Source: JAFGJQ01 sp964495075 (GTDB lineage Bacteria > Planctomycetota > Phycisphaerae > UBA1845). Taken from it: DNA of 64,000 bases. This document shows, piece by piece, positions 23,012 to 32,828 of this stretch (position 1 is its first letter; the number at the start of each line of letters is the position of its first letter). The position numbers and the translations under genes were made by a program. The DNA lies in assembly GCA_964495075.1 (NCBI GenBank), contig CAZBUJ010000004.1:80420-144419 (forward strand), in the 5' to 3' direction. The notes beneath the pieces were generated by a model. The model worked only from the letters and a program-made list of their open reading frames with translations. It did not search any database and was not told where the DNA came from.

Positions 23012-25050
23012 TGCACTTTTTGCATCAGCTCGGCGAACCGGTCGAAGTTCAGCGATTGCGGCCCGTCGCTGAGCGCCTTGTCCGGGTCGGGATGAATCTC
23101 CACCATGACCCCATGGGCGCGGCAGGCGAGGGCGGCGGCGGTCATGTCGGCGATCCATCGCCACGTGCCGCACGCGTGCGACGGATCGACGATAATCGGC
23201 AGGTGGGTCCGCTCGCGGACCACGGGCACGGCCGACAGGTCCAGCGTGCTTCGCGTGGCCGTCTCGAACGTGCGAATCCCCCGCTCGCACAGGATCACCT
23301 GCTGGTTGCCGTGTGCCAGAATGTACTCCGCCGCCGCCAGCCACTCGTCGATGGACGCCATCATGCCGCGCTTGAGCAGCACCGGCCGATCAACGTGCCC
23401 GACCTCCTTCAGCAGCGAAAAATTCTGCATGTTCCGTGCACCGACCTGCAGGATGTCTGCCTTGACGGACACGCGCTCGACATCCGACGGGTGGAGAACC
23501 TCCGTCACGATCGGCAGCCCGTAGGCCCGCCCGGCCTCCTCCAACAGATCGAGCCCGTCGTACCCCATCCCCTGGAACGAATAGGGCGAGGTGCGCGGCT
23601 TGAAGCAGCCGCCGCGGAGAACCTGTCCGCCGGCTTCATGCACCTGCCGGGCGCACGCCATGACTTGCTCGCGGGACTCCACCGAGCAGGGGCCGGCGAT
23701 TACCACCGGCCGCTCGCCGCCGAAACGTACCGACCCGACCTTGACGATCGTGTCCGCCGGACGATTTGCTCGCGACACGAGCTTGTACGGCTTCTTCTCG
23801 AGCGTCTGCAGCACGGAGGGCGCCGGGCCCGCTGGCGGTTGTTCCGGCTGGCGCCGGGCCGAGGCGGCCGCCGGTACAACAGGCCGCGGTTCCGCGACCG
23901 GCGCGTCCTTGGTGACGCGGGCCGGGTAGGAGCCGAGCACCTTCAGAAAGCTCGTTTGCGACGCCAGTTCACGCACCGCCTGCTCGACGTTGTCGTCGGC
24001 GAGGTTGCCGTCGAAATCGATGTAGAACAGGTACTCCCACGGCGTGTTCGGCCGCGGTCGCGATTCCAGCTTGGTCAGGTTGAGGTGATGAGTGGCCAGC
24101 ACGTTCAGGCACGCCAGCAACGCACCTTCCTCGTGTCGTGTGGCCAGCACGAGCGACGTCTTGCACGGGATGCGGGCATCCACCCGTACGGAATCGCGGG
24201 CGACGATCACGAAACGGGTGAAGTTCTGCTTCTGGTTGGCGATGCTCCGCTTGAGAATCGTGAGCCCGTACCGTCGGGCCGCTTCTTCGCTCGCGATGGC
24301 CGCCTCCGACAGGTCCTGATGCTCGCGGAGCCGCCGCGCGGCGGTGGCCGTGTCGCTGAAGGACTGCACCTGGCAATCCGCCAGCGTGTGGAGAAACTCG
24401 CTGCACTGGTCGAGAGCCTGCGGATGCGAGTACACGCGCCGGATGCGACTGATCGAGACCGGCTCGAGGGCCAGCAGGCAGTGATCCACCTTCACGACCT
24501 CCTCGCCGACCAGAGCCAGGTTCATGCGGGCAAGCAGGTCGTACGCTTCGTTGATCGAGCCGGCCGTGGTGTTCTCGATCGGCAACACGGCGTAGCGAAC
24601 GCCACCCTCGCCCAGCGCTTCCAGCATCTTCCGGAACGAGTCGTGCCCCTTGAAGTGGAGGTTGGCCTCCCGGCTCGCGAAGTGCTTCAACGCGGCGAGG
24701 TGACTGTACGCCCCTTCGGTGCCGTGGTATCCAACCACCACCGTGTCCGCGCCGTGACGATCCGGGTCCTGCGTGTCCAGCAGGTGTTCCTGCTGCCTCC
24801 GCACCGAATGATCCAGGATCTCGCGAAACAACCGGGTTACGTAATAGCTGTCGAGCCCCGTCTCGCGGGCCAACTCCGTAACGCGCGAGAGAAGGTCCTC
24901 TTCCCGCGCCAGGTCACGCAGCGGATCGGTGCCCGTCACCTTGCACTGGCCGATTTCACCCACCACATCCTGGCGGTCCGCCAACCGTGACACGATTTCC
25001 GCGTCGATTTCGTCCAGACGCTGCCGCAGTGCCTCTATCGAGTCGCTCAT
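22990..25050 (-). CDS. Trifunctional chorismate mutase / prephenate dehydratase / DAHP synthase
   Basis: 686 residues from ATG 25050 (GAGGA six bases upstream; a TTG start 15 bp earlier is possible). Residues 1-90 are an AroQ chorismate mutase (LRQRLDEIDAEIVSRLADR). Residues about 105-285 are prephenate dehydratase (GYHGTEGAYSHLAA, PIENTTAGSI, NQKQNFTRFVIV). An ACT domain follows (about 305-375, with the ESRPRPNTPWEYLFYID phenylalanine-binding region). After an Ala/Pro linker, residues about 430-680 are type I-beta DAHP synthase (VIAGPCSVES, GGCFKPRTSPYSFQG, VDPSHACGTW). The chain links the entry and exit of the phenylalanine route, so ACT-bound phenylalanine could restrain both. The last codons come from a heptad repeat. 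Confidence 0.92.
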   Translation of the reverse strand: MSDSIEALRQRLDEIDAEIVSRLADRQDVVGEIGQCKVTGTDPLRDLAREEDLLSRVTELARETGLDSYYVTRLFREILDHSVRRQQEHLLDTQDPDRHGADTVVVGYHGTEGAYSHLAALKHFASREANLHFKGHDSFRKMLEALGEGGVRYAVLPIENTTAGSINEAYDLLARMNLALVGEEVVKVDHCLLALEPVSISRIRRVYSHPQALDQCSEFLHTLADCQVQSFSDTATAARRLREHQDLSEAAIASEEAARRYGLTILKRSIANQKQNFTRFVIVARDSVRVDARIPCKTSLVLATRHEEGALLACLNVLATHHLNLTKLESRPRPNTPWEYLFYIDFDGNLADDNVEQAVRELASQTSFLKVLGSYPARVTKDAPVAEPRPVVPAAASARRQPEQPPAGPAPSVLQTLEKKPYKLVSRANRPADTIVKVGSVRFGGERPVVIAGPCSVESREQVMACARQVHEAGGQVLRGGCFKPRTSPYSFQGMGYDGLDLLEEAGRAYGLPIVTEVLHPSDVERVSVKADILQVGARNMQNFSLLKEVGHVDRPVLLKRGMMASIDEWLAAAEYILAHGNQQVILCERGIRTFETATRSTLDLSAVPVVRERTHLPIIVDPSHACGTWRWIADMTAAALACRAHGVMVEIHPDPDKALSDGPQSLNFDRFAELMQKVHRIANSE

Positions 25051-25298
25051 CCGACATCCTCGCAACGTTCCATGCTGCGTACCGCCTGACCATTACCGCG
25101 ACGGCCCCGGTCCTCATTGTATCGATCACCGTACCGCGATACCCACCGGCCGACCCGTCGGACGCGCGACCGGCGCCCATCGAGGCTGCGTCGAACCGTT
25201 GTGGGTCCGTCCCACACCGTGTCTTTCGCGTGCCGCATTCTACCACTTGGACGATGGAATTCCGCCCACAAACTCCGGCGCGCCGTGATTTCGGACAC

Positions 25299-27011
25299 TT
25301 ATAGTGTTCTCTTGCTGACCGCGAGGCGCGTCGATCCGATTCGCCCTTCGGTATCCGGCACCTCGTCGAGCACCTCGCGCATGCGCCGCAACAGGTCAGA
25401 ACGCGAGAAAGGCTTCTGCAGGAACGTGACGTTTTCGTCGAGCACCCCATGGTGGGCGATGACGTCGGCGGTGTACCCGGACACGAAGAGCGATCGAAGC
25501 CCCGGGTGCGTGCTCCGCAGCGTGTCCGCGAGCCTCTTGCCGTCCATCCCGGGCATAATCACGTCGGTGATCAGCATGTCGATCGGCTTCTCCTGGTGCT
25601 TTGCCAGCTCGATGGCATGTTCACCGTCCGCCGCCGCAATCACGGTGTAGCCGGCGCTCTCGAGCAGCGTTTTCGTCATCCGGCGCACCATAATGTTGTC
25701 CTCGCACAGCATGACGGTCTCGGTGCCACGCGGAACCTGGTCGATCGCGCGAGCCGGGTGCTGCTTCACCACCCTTTCGTCTGAGGCCGGCAAGAACACC
25801 TTGAAGGTCGTGCCACGCCCTGGTTCGCTGTACACGGCGACGTGCCCACCCGCTTGTTTCACAATGCCGTATACCGTCGACAACCCGAGCCCCGTGCCTT
25901 GCCCGGCCGACTTCGTGGTGAAGAACGGTTCAAAGATGCGTTCCAGCACGTCCTGGGTCATGCCCTCTCCGGTGTCGCTGACAGACAGCAGCACATGACG
26001 CCCCGGGCGGGCGTCGGTCTGCGCGTTGACGTAGGCGTCGTCCAGCATGACGTTATTCGTTTCGATGACGATCCGCCCACCGTTCGGCATGGCATCCCGC
26101 GCGTTGACGACCAGGTTCAGCAGAACCTGTTCTGTCTGACCCGCGTCGGCCCGGATGGGCGCCAGGTTCGGCGTCAGCTTCATGACCAGGCGGATGTTCT
26201 CCGTCAGCAGCCGCTCCAGCATGCTGGCCGCGTTCGTCAACGCCTGATTCAGATCGAGCACCTGCATGTGTGTGACGTTTCGTCGACTGACCAGCAGGAG
26301 CTGTCGCGTCAGGTCAGCGGCCCGCTGGGCGGCACGCTCAATCTGACGGAGCCCCTCCAGCGGCGCCGAATCGGCCGGCAGCTGCCGCTCCAGCGACCGG
26401 AGCGTCAACTCGACGTTTCCGATGATCGCGGTGAGGATGTTATTGAAATCGTGGGCCACGCTGCCCGCCAATTGGCCGACCGCCTCCATCTTCTGCGCCT
26501 GCCGAAGATGACCATGTAAACGTTCACGCTCCTCTTCCGACCGCTTGCGGTCCGTGATGTCGTTGCAGATTACCAGCCGCGCCGCCTGGCCGCCGAACGT
26601 GACCGGAACGGACGTGGCCTCGAGTTCCACTACACGTCCATCCGCCCGAACCAGCCGGATGGTCGATACTCGTTTACCTGCATTCAACGGCGGTGCGGAC
26701 GCAAGAATCGTCGCGAATCGCGCCCGGTCCTCGGGATGGACGAAGTCCGCCAACTCGCGACCGATCAGGCCGTCGGGCTGCTCCACACCGTGCAGGCCGA
26801 CGGCCGCCGGATTGGCGAAGATGAATCGCCCATGGTGATGAACAAAGATCGGAACGGGGGCATGGTCGAGCAATTCGCGGAACCGCCGCGGTTCGGCGAC
26901 GGGCTCCCGCCGGCCGGGACGAGGACTCTTGCCCGGCGGACGTTTGCCTGGTCCAATGCTCTTCGTTTGCGCTTCGTCATACGACTCGCTGCGATTAGAG
27001 TCCGTCTTCAT
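25299..27011 (-). CDS. PAS-domain hybrid histidine kinase with C-terminal receiver
   Basis: 570 residues; ATG 27011 has GAGGTC seven bases upstream, whereas the ORF extension to 27131 has none. A basic N-terminal tail is followed by a PAS domain (about residues 42-160: FRELLDHAPVPIFVHHHGRF to VICNDITDRKR). Then come HisKA with phospho-acceptor SVAHDFNNILTAI, N-box NLVVNARDAMP, G1 SDTGEGM and G2 GTGLGLSTVYGI. A receiver ends the chain with phospho-site Asp in LITDVIMPGMDG. No membrane segment is seen, so it senses a cytoplasmic signal. There is no DNA-binding partner next to it, so the output route is unknown. Confidence 0.92.
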   Translation of the reverse strand: MKTDSNRSESYDEAQTKSIGPGKRPPGKSPRPGRREPVAEPRRFRELLDHAPVPIFVHHHGRFIFANPAAVGLHGVEQPDGLIGRELADFVHPEDRARFATILASAPPLNAGKRVSTIRLVRADGRVVELEATSVPVTFGGQAARLVICNDITDRKRSEEERERLHGHLRQAQKMEAVGQLAGSVAHDFNNILTAIIGNVELTLRSLERQLPADSAPLEGLRQIERAAQRAADLTRQLLLVSRRNVTHMQVLDLNQALTNAASMLERLLTENIRLVMKLTPNLAPIRADAGQTEQVLLNLVVNARDAMPNGGRIVIETNNVMLDDAYVNAQTDARPGRHVLLSVSDTGEGMTQDVLERIFEPFFTTKSAGQGTGLGLSTVYGIVKQAGGHVAVYSEPGRGTTFKVFLPASDERVVKQHPARAIDQVPRGTETVMLCEDNIMVRRMTKTLLESAGYTVIAAADGEHAIELAKHQEKPIDMLITDVIMPGMDGKRLADTLRSTHPGLRSLFVSGYTADVIAHHGVLDENVTFLQKPFSRSDLLRRMREVLDEVPDTEGRIGSTRLAVSKRTL

Positions 27012-27593
27012 AGCTTGACCTCGCCCGACAAGCGCATGTCGGTGGGCAACCTTGCGAAAGAGCCCAACAGCCGGCCCTGGCAGTTGGCTCGACGCGCCGG
27101 CTACCGCGCACGCGATCACCCGTTGCTGCAACGGGCACGGCCGTGTCGCGTGGCGGACAACGGTCTGTGTCGTGTATCACAGGCCCAGACTATTGTGCCG
27201 CGCGAATGACCGGCAGGCAACAACAAGTTGCTCGATGCCCATAGTCAGGTAGGATCCGACGCCGGTGTCCTGGCTCGATGCCAATCGACGAGTGCGGCCC
27301 GTCCACGACAACCCGCGGCGTGCCGTGGCTGACCGACAGGCGGGTGTTGAGATGAGGACGCCGTTTGGCACGCGTCGGGAAGGGCGGGCACGCCGAAACC
27401 CCCTTGCCAATACTGACACCCGCGATGCGGTCGCCGTCCCGCGCGGAGCGGGTGGTGGGGCGGACGCGGTCGGTCGGCGCGCCCCAGGTCGCCGGAGGTC
27501 ACTGCCTTCATCGTCCCGCCGATCTCGATCAGCGACGCCCGCGACTGGCCACGTCGGTCGGCCGGCCCACGGCGGCGATCCGCTGGCGGGTGG
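27012..27593. other. Large gap without a supported gene
   Basis: 580 bp between the kinase start and the epimerase stop, both minus strand. Short overlapping frames on both strands are arginine-rich and lack ribosome sites. No RNA gene, riboswitch core or strong hairpin was recognised. Confidence 0.4.
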
Positions 27594-28013
27594 TCAGCCA
27601 TTGGAGCCGACGGATTCGCAAAGCTCGGTGAGTACCCCGTTTGTGCTTTTGGGATGAAGAAACACTATCCGCGTCTGGTGCGCGCCAGCACGCGGTTGGT
27701 CGTCGATCAACTGGATGTTCGCCTGCTTGAGGGCCTCGAGGCACGCCGGCAGATCCTCTACGCTGTACGCAATGTGGTGGATGCCCTCCCCGCGCTTCTC
27801 GATGAAGCGATGCACCGGGCTCGTCTCGTCGGTCGGCTCGAGCAGCTCGATCCGAACGTCTCCCGCTCGGAAGAAACCCACGCGAACCCGCTGATCGGCA
27901 ACCACCTCATCGCCCTCGTACGCGAGCCCGAGTGTGCCCTCGTACAACGCTCGCGCCGTATCAAGGCTCCGTACCGCGATTCCGATGTGGTTGATGCCCG
28001 TGACCGGCTTCAT
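27594..28013 (-). CDS. mce: Methylmalonyl-CoA epimerase
   Basis: 139 residues, the usual length for this glyoxalase-fold enzyme. ATG 28013 follows GGGAG by seven bases; the ORF extends to 28139 without homology. Metal-ligand regions are present: INHIGIAVRSL at the start, GEGIHHIAYSV mid-chain and the terminal glutamate region GVLTELCE. It would interconvert the 2R and 2S forms of methylmalonyl-CoA and so feed the divergently transcribed mutase genes at 28411-32744. It acts in the cytoplasm. Confidence 0.93.
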   Translation of the reverse strand: MKPVTGINHIGIAVRSLDTARALYEGTLGLAYEGDEVVADQRVRVGFFRAGDVRIELLEPTDETSPVHRFIEKRGEGIHHIAYSVEDLPACLEALKQANIQLIDDQPRAGAHQTRIVFLHPKSTNGVLTELCESVGSNG

Positions 28014-28092
28014 TCTCTGGCTCCCGCCTGGGTTTGGCGAATCATGCCCAACGCACACCGCTGCACGCCGGGACCCACATGCCCGTGAATGT

Positions 28093-28118
28093 CGCGTCAG
28101 CCTATGGGAATTGACGCG
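28093..28118. promoter_or_regulatory. Perfect inverted repeat in the divergent mce/mutA gap
   Basis: CGCGTCA (28093-28099), 12 bp, then TGACGCG (28112-28118). The arms are perfect and the centre-to-centre spacing is 19 bp, which fits a dimeric helix-turn-helix operator better than a terminator. No regulator gene is adjacent. Confidence 0.35.
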
Positions 28119-28301
28119 TGGTTTCAATCCGCACCGCACGTTCCGGCTGCTCCCCTGGCACGTTGGTTGCTAGGAATGTCGAAACGGCCTGATCCGCCGG
28201 TCGGCGTGACGGGCCACCGCCGCGGCGTGCGATATCTGTAGCCACCCGCGGGCATACCGACCCGTTTGACAAACCGGCAGGAACGCCGGCCCGGGTGGCG
28301 C

Positions 28302-28330
28302 GAGACAGGACGCACCGGAAACACTATATT
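28302..28330 (+). promoter_or_regulatory. Promoter candidate for the methylmalonyl-CoA mutase operon
   Basis: GAGACA (28302-28307) and TATATT (28325-28330) with 17 bp spacing. The -35 matches the consensus at only 4 of 6 positions. Leader would be about 75 nt. The rest of the 28014-28410 gap holds no gene. Confidence 0.35.
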
Positions 28331-28410
28331 CCCGGGTGCAGCGACCCCTCGGGTCGGGCCGCGCGCGAGGTGGCCGCGTTGCGACAGACGCGTTAGCGGA
28401 AAGGGAATCG

Positions 28411-30549
28411 ATGTTGCAGCCAAAGCTGACACTGCGAGATGATTTCCCGCCGGTTACGTACGAGGCCTGGCGCGCTCTCGTCCAAACGGAGGCGGCCGGA
28501 GCCGCGTTCGAACGGAAGCTCGTCGCCCGCACCTACGACGGCATCCGCGTTCAGCCGCTCTACACCCGCGACCATTGGGACGGCGCTGGCGATCCGTCCG
28601 GCTTACCGGGAACGGCCCCGTTTGTGCGCGGGAGCCGCGCCGTCGAGGCCGGGCCTCGCGACTGGGACGTTCGCCAGGACCACGCCCATCCGGAACTGGA
28701 TCTGACGAACGCGGCTATCCGGCAGGATCTCGATCGCGGAGCGAACTCCGTCCAGATCCGATTGGACGCCGCCGCCAGAACGGGAACCGACCCGCGGGAG
28801 CCCGACGCCGCCGACCGGGTGGGCCGCAACGGCGTCGCCGCCTGCCACGTCGACGATCTGGACGCGGTGTTGGCCGGCGTCAATCTCGAGGACCACGCCG
28901 TCGCGCTCGACGCCGGGGCGGCCTCGCTGCCGGCAGCCGCCATGCTGGTCGCCCTGTGGGAGCGACGGGATATCGACCGCGCCACCGCGCGCGGTGCATT
29001 CAATGCCGACCCGCTCGGCACCCTCGCCGGCGATGGGCGATTGTGCACGTCATTGCCCCGGGCCCTGGCGCAACTGGCGGACCTGGCTGCCTGGACCGCG
29101 GGAAACGCGCCCGGCGTGACCGCCGTCGGAGTGCAGACCGGGCCGTATCACTGGGCGGGTGCAACCGCGGCCCAGGACCTCGCCTTCTCGATGGCAACCG
29201 GCATCGAGTATCTGCGGTCGCTGACGCGGGCCGGGATCGGTGTCGACACGGCCGCTCGACAGACGCTCTTCACCTATGATGTCGGCTGTCGTTTCTTCCT
29301 CGCCATCGCCAAGCTGCGGGCGGCACGTCGGCTCTGGTGTCGCGTGGTGCAGGCCTGCGGTGGCAGCACCGACGGCCAGGCGATGCGAATGGCCGTGCGA
29401 CCCAGCCGCCGAATACTCACGAAACGGGACGCCTGGGTAAATGTGCTGCGCAACACCGTATGCTGTTTTGCCGGCTCCGTCGGCGGGGCCGACGTCATCC
29501 ACACGATGCCGTTCGATGCCGCTCTCGGGCTGCCCGGCGAATTCAGCCGCCGACTGGCTCGCAACACTCCGATCATCCTCTGCGAGGAATCGTACTTGGG
29601 TCGCGTGATCGATCCGGCGGGCGGCAGTGCCTATCTCGAGTCCCTCACCGATCAACTGGCGAACACGGCGTGGACCATTCTCCAGGAGATCGAACAACGC
29701 GGGGGCATGGCCACTGCACTGACCGCCGGCTGGGTGGCCGAGCAGGTGGCTTCGGTGGCGACCGCGCGGTTCAGGGCCATCGCGCACCGCAAGGACGCGA
29801 TCACCGGTGTAAGCGAGTTCCCCAACCTGCATGAGAAACCGGTCGATATCCATCACGTCGACCGCGCCCGACTTGCGGCCCGGGTCGCCAGTGGGCTCAG
29901 CGGACGGGCGCCGTCCGACGAACGGGTCGAAGCGCTCAACCGCGTAGCCGCCCACACCGCCCCGCCAAACGGACCACCCGGCCGCGTTATGGCCGCCGCC
30001 ATCGAGGCCGCCGGCCACGGTGCCTGGATCGCGGAACTCGTGAAGGCGATCGCCCACGCGGACGCGCCTGTCGAGATGGCCGCCCTCGAGCCCCGCCCGT
30101 TGGCGAAACCATTCGAGGATCTCCGGGACGCCAGCGACGCCTTTATGGCGACGCACGGCCAGCGCCCGCGGGTGTTGCTCGCCAACCTCGGACCGGTGGC
30201 CGGGCACACCGCCCGATCCACCTATGCACGAAACCTCTTCGAAGCCGGCGGATTCGAGGTGCGGTCGAGCGAACCGCTTGAAAGACCCGACCAGGTGGCC
30301 GAGGCGGTGGCAGCCGGCGGTGCCAAGATCGTCGTGCTCTGCTCGTCTGGTCCATCCCAAGAAACGCTGGTCACCGGCATGGTCGCGCAGCTCAAGGCGG
30401 CGGGGGCCCGGACCGTCGTACTGGCGGGCCGGCCCGGCGATCACGAGGCCGCATACCGCGAGGCCGGCGTCCATCGATTCATCCACGTCGGATGCGACGT
30501 CCATGGCACGCTCACCGCTCTGCTCAAGGAGGAGGGGGTGCTCCGATGA
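28411..30549 (+). CDS. mutA: Methylmalonyl-CoA mutase small subunit
   Basis: 712 residues from ATG 28411, with AAGGGA five bases upstream. It is homologous to the catalytic subunit across the TIM barrel (VQPLYTRDHWD, FTYDVGCRFFLAIAKLRAAR, VDRARLAARV) but degenerate. The C-terminal Rossmann-like domain reads NLGPVAGHTARS where the catalytic subunit has the B12-ligating D-x-H-x-x-G. The missing histidine is normal for MutA, which is structural. Its TGA overlaps the ATG of mutB in ATGA (30546-30549), so the two subunits are translationally coupled. Cytoplasmic heterodimer with the next gene. Confidence 0.93.
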   Translation: MLQPKLTLRDDFPPVTYEAWRALVQTEAAGAAFERKLVARTYDGIRVQPLYTRDHWDGAGDPSGLPGTAPFVRGSRAVEAGPRDWDVRQDHAHPELDLTNAAIRQDLDRGANSVQIRLDAAARTGTDPREPDAADRVGRNGVAACHVDDLDAVLAGVNLEDHAVALDAGAASLPAAAMLVALWERRDIDRATARGAFNADPLGTLAGDGRLCTSLPRALAQLADLAAWTAGNAPGVTAVGVQTGPYHWAGATAAQDLAFSMATGIEYLRSLTRAGIGVDTAARQTLFTYDVGCRFFLAIAKLRAARRLWCRVVQACGGSTDGQAMRMAVRPSRRILTKRDAWVNVLRNTVCCFAGSVGGADVIHTMPFDAALGLPGEFSRRLARNTPIILCEESYLGRVIDPAGGSAYLESLTDQLANTAWTILQEIEQRGGMATALTAGWVAEQVASVATARFRAIAHRKDAITGVSEFPNLHEKPVDIHHVDRARLAARVASGLSGRAPSDERVEALNRVAAHTAPPNGPPGRVMAAAIEAAGHGAWIAELVKAIAHADAPVEMAALEPRPLAKPFEDLRDASDAFMATHGQRPRVLLANLGPVAGHTARSTYARNLFEAGGFEVRSSEPLERPDQVAEAVAAGGAKIVVLCSSGPSQETLVTGMVAQLKAAGARTVVLAGRPGDHEAAYREAGVHRFIHVGCDVHGTLTALLKEEGVLR

Positions 30550-32744
30550 CCACCGTACCCGATTTCGCCCAGGTGCCGCTCGTCGATTCGACGGCCCCCC
30601 CGGCGGCGGCGCAAGGCGAGGCCGAGATGCGGGTTTGCTCCGTGCCGCCCGCGTGGCACACGCCGGAACAGATCGACGTGAAACCGTTCTACTCGGCCGC
30701 GGACGTCGAGGCGCTGGATCACCTCGACACGATGCCCGGCTTCCCGCCGTTCCTGCGCGGACCGTACCCCACCATGTACGTGACCCGCCCTTGGACGGTG
30801 CGCCAGTACGCCGGGTTTTCCACCGCCGAGGAGTCCAACGCGTTCTACCGCCGCAACCTCGCCGCCGGGCAGAAGGGACTCAGCATCGCGTTCGACCTGG
30901 CCACCCACCGTGGTTACGACTCCGACCATCCGCGGGTGGTCGGAGACGTGGGCATGGCCGGGGTGGCTATCGACAGCATCCTCGACATGCGGACGCTCTT
31001 CGACGGCATCCCGCTCGACCGGATGAGTGTCTCCATGACCATGAACGGAGCCGTCCTGCCCGTGATGGCCCTCTACATCCTTGCTGCCGAAGAGCAGGGC
31101 GTGCGACCCGGGCAACTGGCCGGCACGATCCAGAACGACATCCTCAAGGAGTTCATGGTCCGTAACACCTACATCTACCCGCCCGCGCCGAGCATGCGGA
31201 TCATCGCGGACATCTTCACCTACACCAGCCGCCACATGCCCAAGTTCAACAGCATCAGCATCAGCGGCTACCACATGCAGGAAGCCGGCGCCACCGCCGA
31301 TCTCGAACTGGGCTACACGTTGGCCGACGGGCTGGAGTACGTGCGTACGGGCGTGCAGGCGGGCCTGGCCGTCGACGCGTTCTGTCCGCGCCTGTCGTTC
31401 TTCTGGGCCATCGGTATGAACTTCTTCATGGAGGTGGCCAAGCTGCGGGCCGCCCGCATGATCTGGGCCAAGATCGTCAAGCAGTTCAATCCGCAGAACG
31501 CCAGGAGCATGTCACTGCGGACCCACAGCCAGACCAGCGGGTGGAGCCTGACCGCCCAGGACGTCTACAACAACATCGTCCGCACCTGCATCGAGGCCAT
31601 GGCCGCCACGCAGGGCCACACGCAGAGCCTGCACACCAACGCCCTCGACGAAGCCCTGGCCCTGCCAACCGATTTTTCCGCTCGCATTGCCCGGAACACG
31701 CAGTTGTTCCTGCAACAGGAGACCGATACCTGCCGCGTCGTCGACCCCTGGGGCGGCAGCTACTACGTGGAACGCCTGACCCACGAACTGGCCGCCCAGG
31801 CGTGGAAGCACATCCTCGAAATCGAGGAGCTCGGCGGGATGGCCAAGGCCATCGGGGCGGGTATCCCCAAACTGCGCATCGAAGAGGCAGCCGCCCGGAC
31901 CCAGGCCCGCATCGACTCCGGTCAGCAGACCGTGGTCGGCGTCAACAAGTATCCGCCGGCGATGGAAGAACACGTCGAAGTGCTCAAGGTGGACAACTCG
32001 GCCGTCCGCGACCGGCAAATCGCGCGGCTGAAGACGTTGAGGGCCCAGCGTGATCCGGACCGGGTCCAAGCCGCGCTCGCCGCGCTGAGGCGCTGCGCCG
32101 AGGCCGGCGACGGCAACCTGCTGGAACGCGCCGTCGACGCGGCGCGGGCGATGGCCACCGTGGGCGAGATGAGCGACGCCCTCGAGAAGGTGTTCGGACG
32201 ACACCACGCCACCACCGAAACCGTCCGCGGCGTGTACAGCGGCGAAATGGGCGAAAGCGAAGCCTCCATTGCCGCCGTACGCACGGCGGTCGAGCAGTTC
32301 CGCGGGCATGAGGGCCGGCGCCCGCGAATGCTCGTCGTGAAAATGGGGCAGGACGGTCACGACCGGGGCCAGAAGGTGATCGCGACCGCGTTCGCCGACC
32401 TCGGGTTCGATGTCGATATCGGCCCGCTGTTCCAGACACCGGCCGAGTGCGCCCGGCAGGCGGTCGAAAACGACGTCCACGTCGTCGGCGTCAACTCCCT
32501 CGCCGCGGGCCATCTGACCCTCGTGCCCGAACTCCGGCGCGAACTCACCCGCCTCGGCCGCGATGACATCATGATCGTGGTGGGCGGTGTCATTCCGCCG
32601 CAGGACTACAAAGCACTGCACGAGGCCGGCGCCGCCGCCGTCTACGGCCCCGGCACTGTGATCAGCACCGCCGCCGCCCAACTCCTGACCCACTTGGAAG
32701 AACACCTCGGCCTCGGCGTTCGGCCGAGAGAGAACGGAAAGTAG
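30546..32744 (+). CDS. mutB: Methylmalonyl-CoA mutase large (catalytic) subunit
   Basis: 732 residues. The substrate barrel carries the two methylmalonyl-specific residues: Tyr88 in RPWTVRQYAGF and Arg206 in KEFMVRNTYIYPP, corresponding to Tyr89 and Arg207 of the Propionibacterium enzyme. The C-terminal B12 domain has the lower-axial histidine in GQDGHDRGQK. It converts (R)-methylmalonyl-CoA to succinyl-CoA with adenosylcobalamin. ATG 30546 lies within the mutA stop. The MeaB gene follows after an 84-bp gap that contains a heptad array. This makes a complete propionate-to-succinyl branch apart from a dedicated propionyl-CoA carboxylase. Confidence 0.95.
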   Translation: MTTVPDFAQVPLVDSTAPPAAAQGEAEMRVCSVPPAWHTPEQIDVKPFYSAADVEALDHLDTMPGFPPFLRGPYPTMYVTRPWTVRQYAGFSTAEESNAFYRRNLAAGQKGLSIAFDLATHRGYDSDHPRVVGDVGMAGVAIDSILDMRTLFDGIPLDRMSVSMTMNGAVLPVMALYILAAEEQGVRPGQLAGTIQNDILKEFMVRNTYIYPPAPSMRIIADIFTYTSRHMPKFNSISISGYHMQEAGATADLELGYTLADGLEYVRTGVQAGLAVDAFCPRLSFFWAIGMNFFMEVAKLRAARMIWAKIVKQFNPQNARSMSLRTHSQTSGWSLTAQDVYNNIVRTCIEAMAATQGHTQSLHTNALDEALALPTDFSARIARNTQLFLQQETDTCRVVDPWGGSYYVERLTHELAAQAWKHILEIEELGGMAKAIGAGIPKLRIEEAAARTQARIDSGQQTVVGVNKYPPAMEEHVEVLKVDNSAVRDRQIARLKTLRAQRDPDRVQAALAALRRCAEAGDGNLLERAVDAARAMATVGEMSDALEKVFGRHHATTETVRGVYSGEMGESEASIAAVRTAVEQFRGHEGRRPRMLVVKMGQDGHDRGQKVIATAFADLGFDVDIGPLFQTPAECARQAVENDVHVVGVNSLAAGHLTLVPELRRELTRLGRDDIMIVVGGVIPPQDYKALHEAGAAAVYGPGTVISTAAAQLLTHLEEHLGLGVRPRENGK

Positions 32745-32773
32745 GGAGCAGACCCCCGTCAGCACCGCACAGG

Positions 32774-32801
32774 GAATTCGGAATTAGTGATTAGTGATTC
32801 A
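32774..32801. repeat. Heptad array between mutB and meaB (array C)
   Basis: Four units: GAATTCG, GAATTAG, TGATTAG, TGATTCA. A single arm; no inverted partner is present. Confidence 0.6.
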
Positions 32802-32828
32802 TCCCCGCTGTGGTACAACAGCACACAT

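Noticed and set aside
27245..27601. Possible small protein in the gap downstream of the epimerase
   Set aside because: Arginine- and proline-rich composition, no ribosome site and overlap with the epimerase end.
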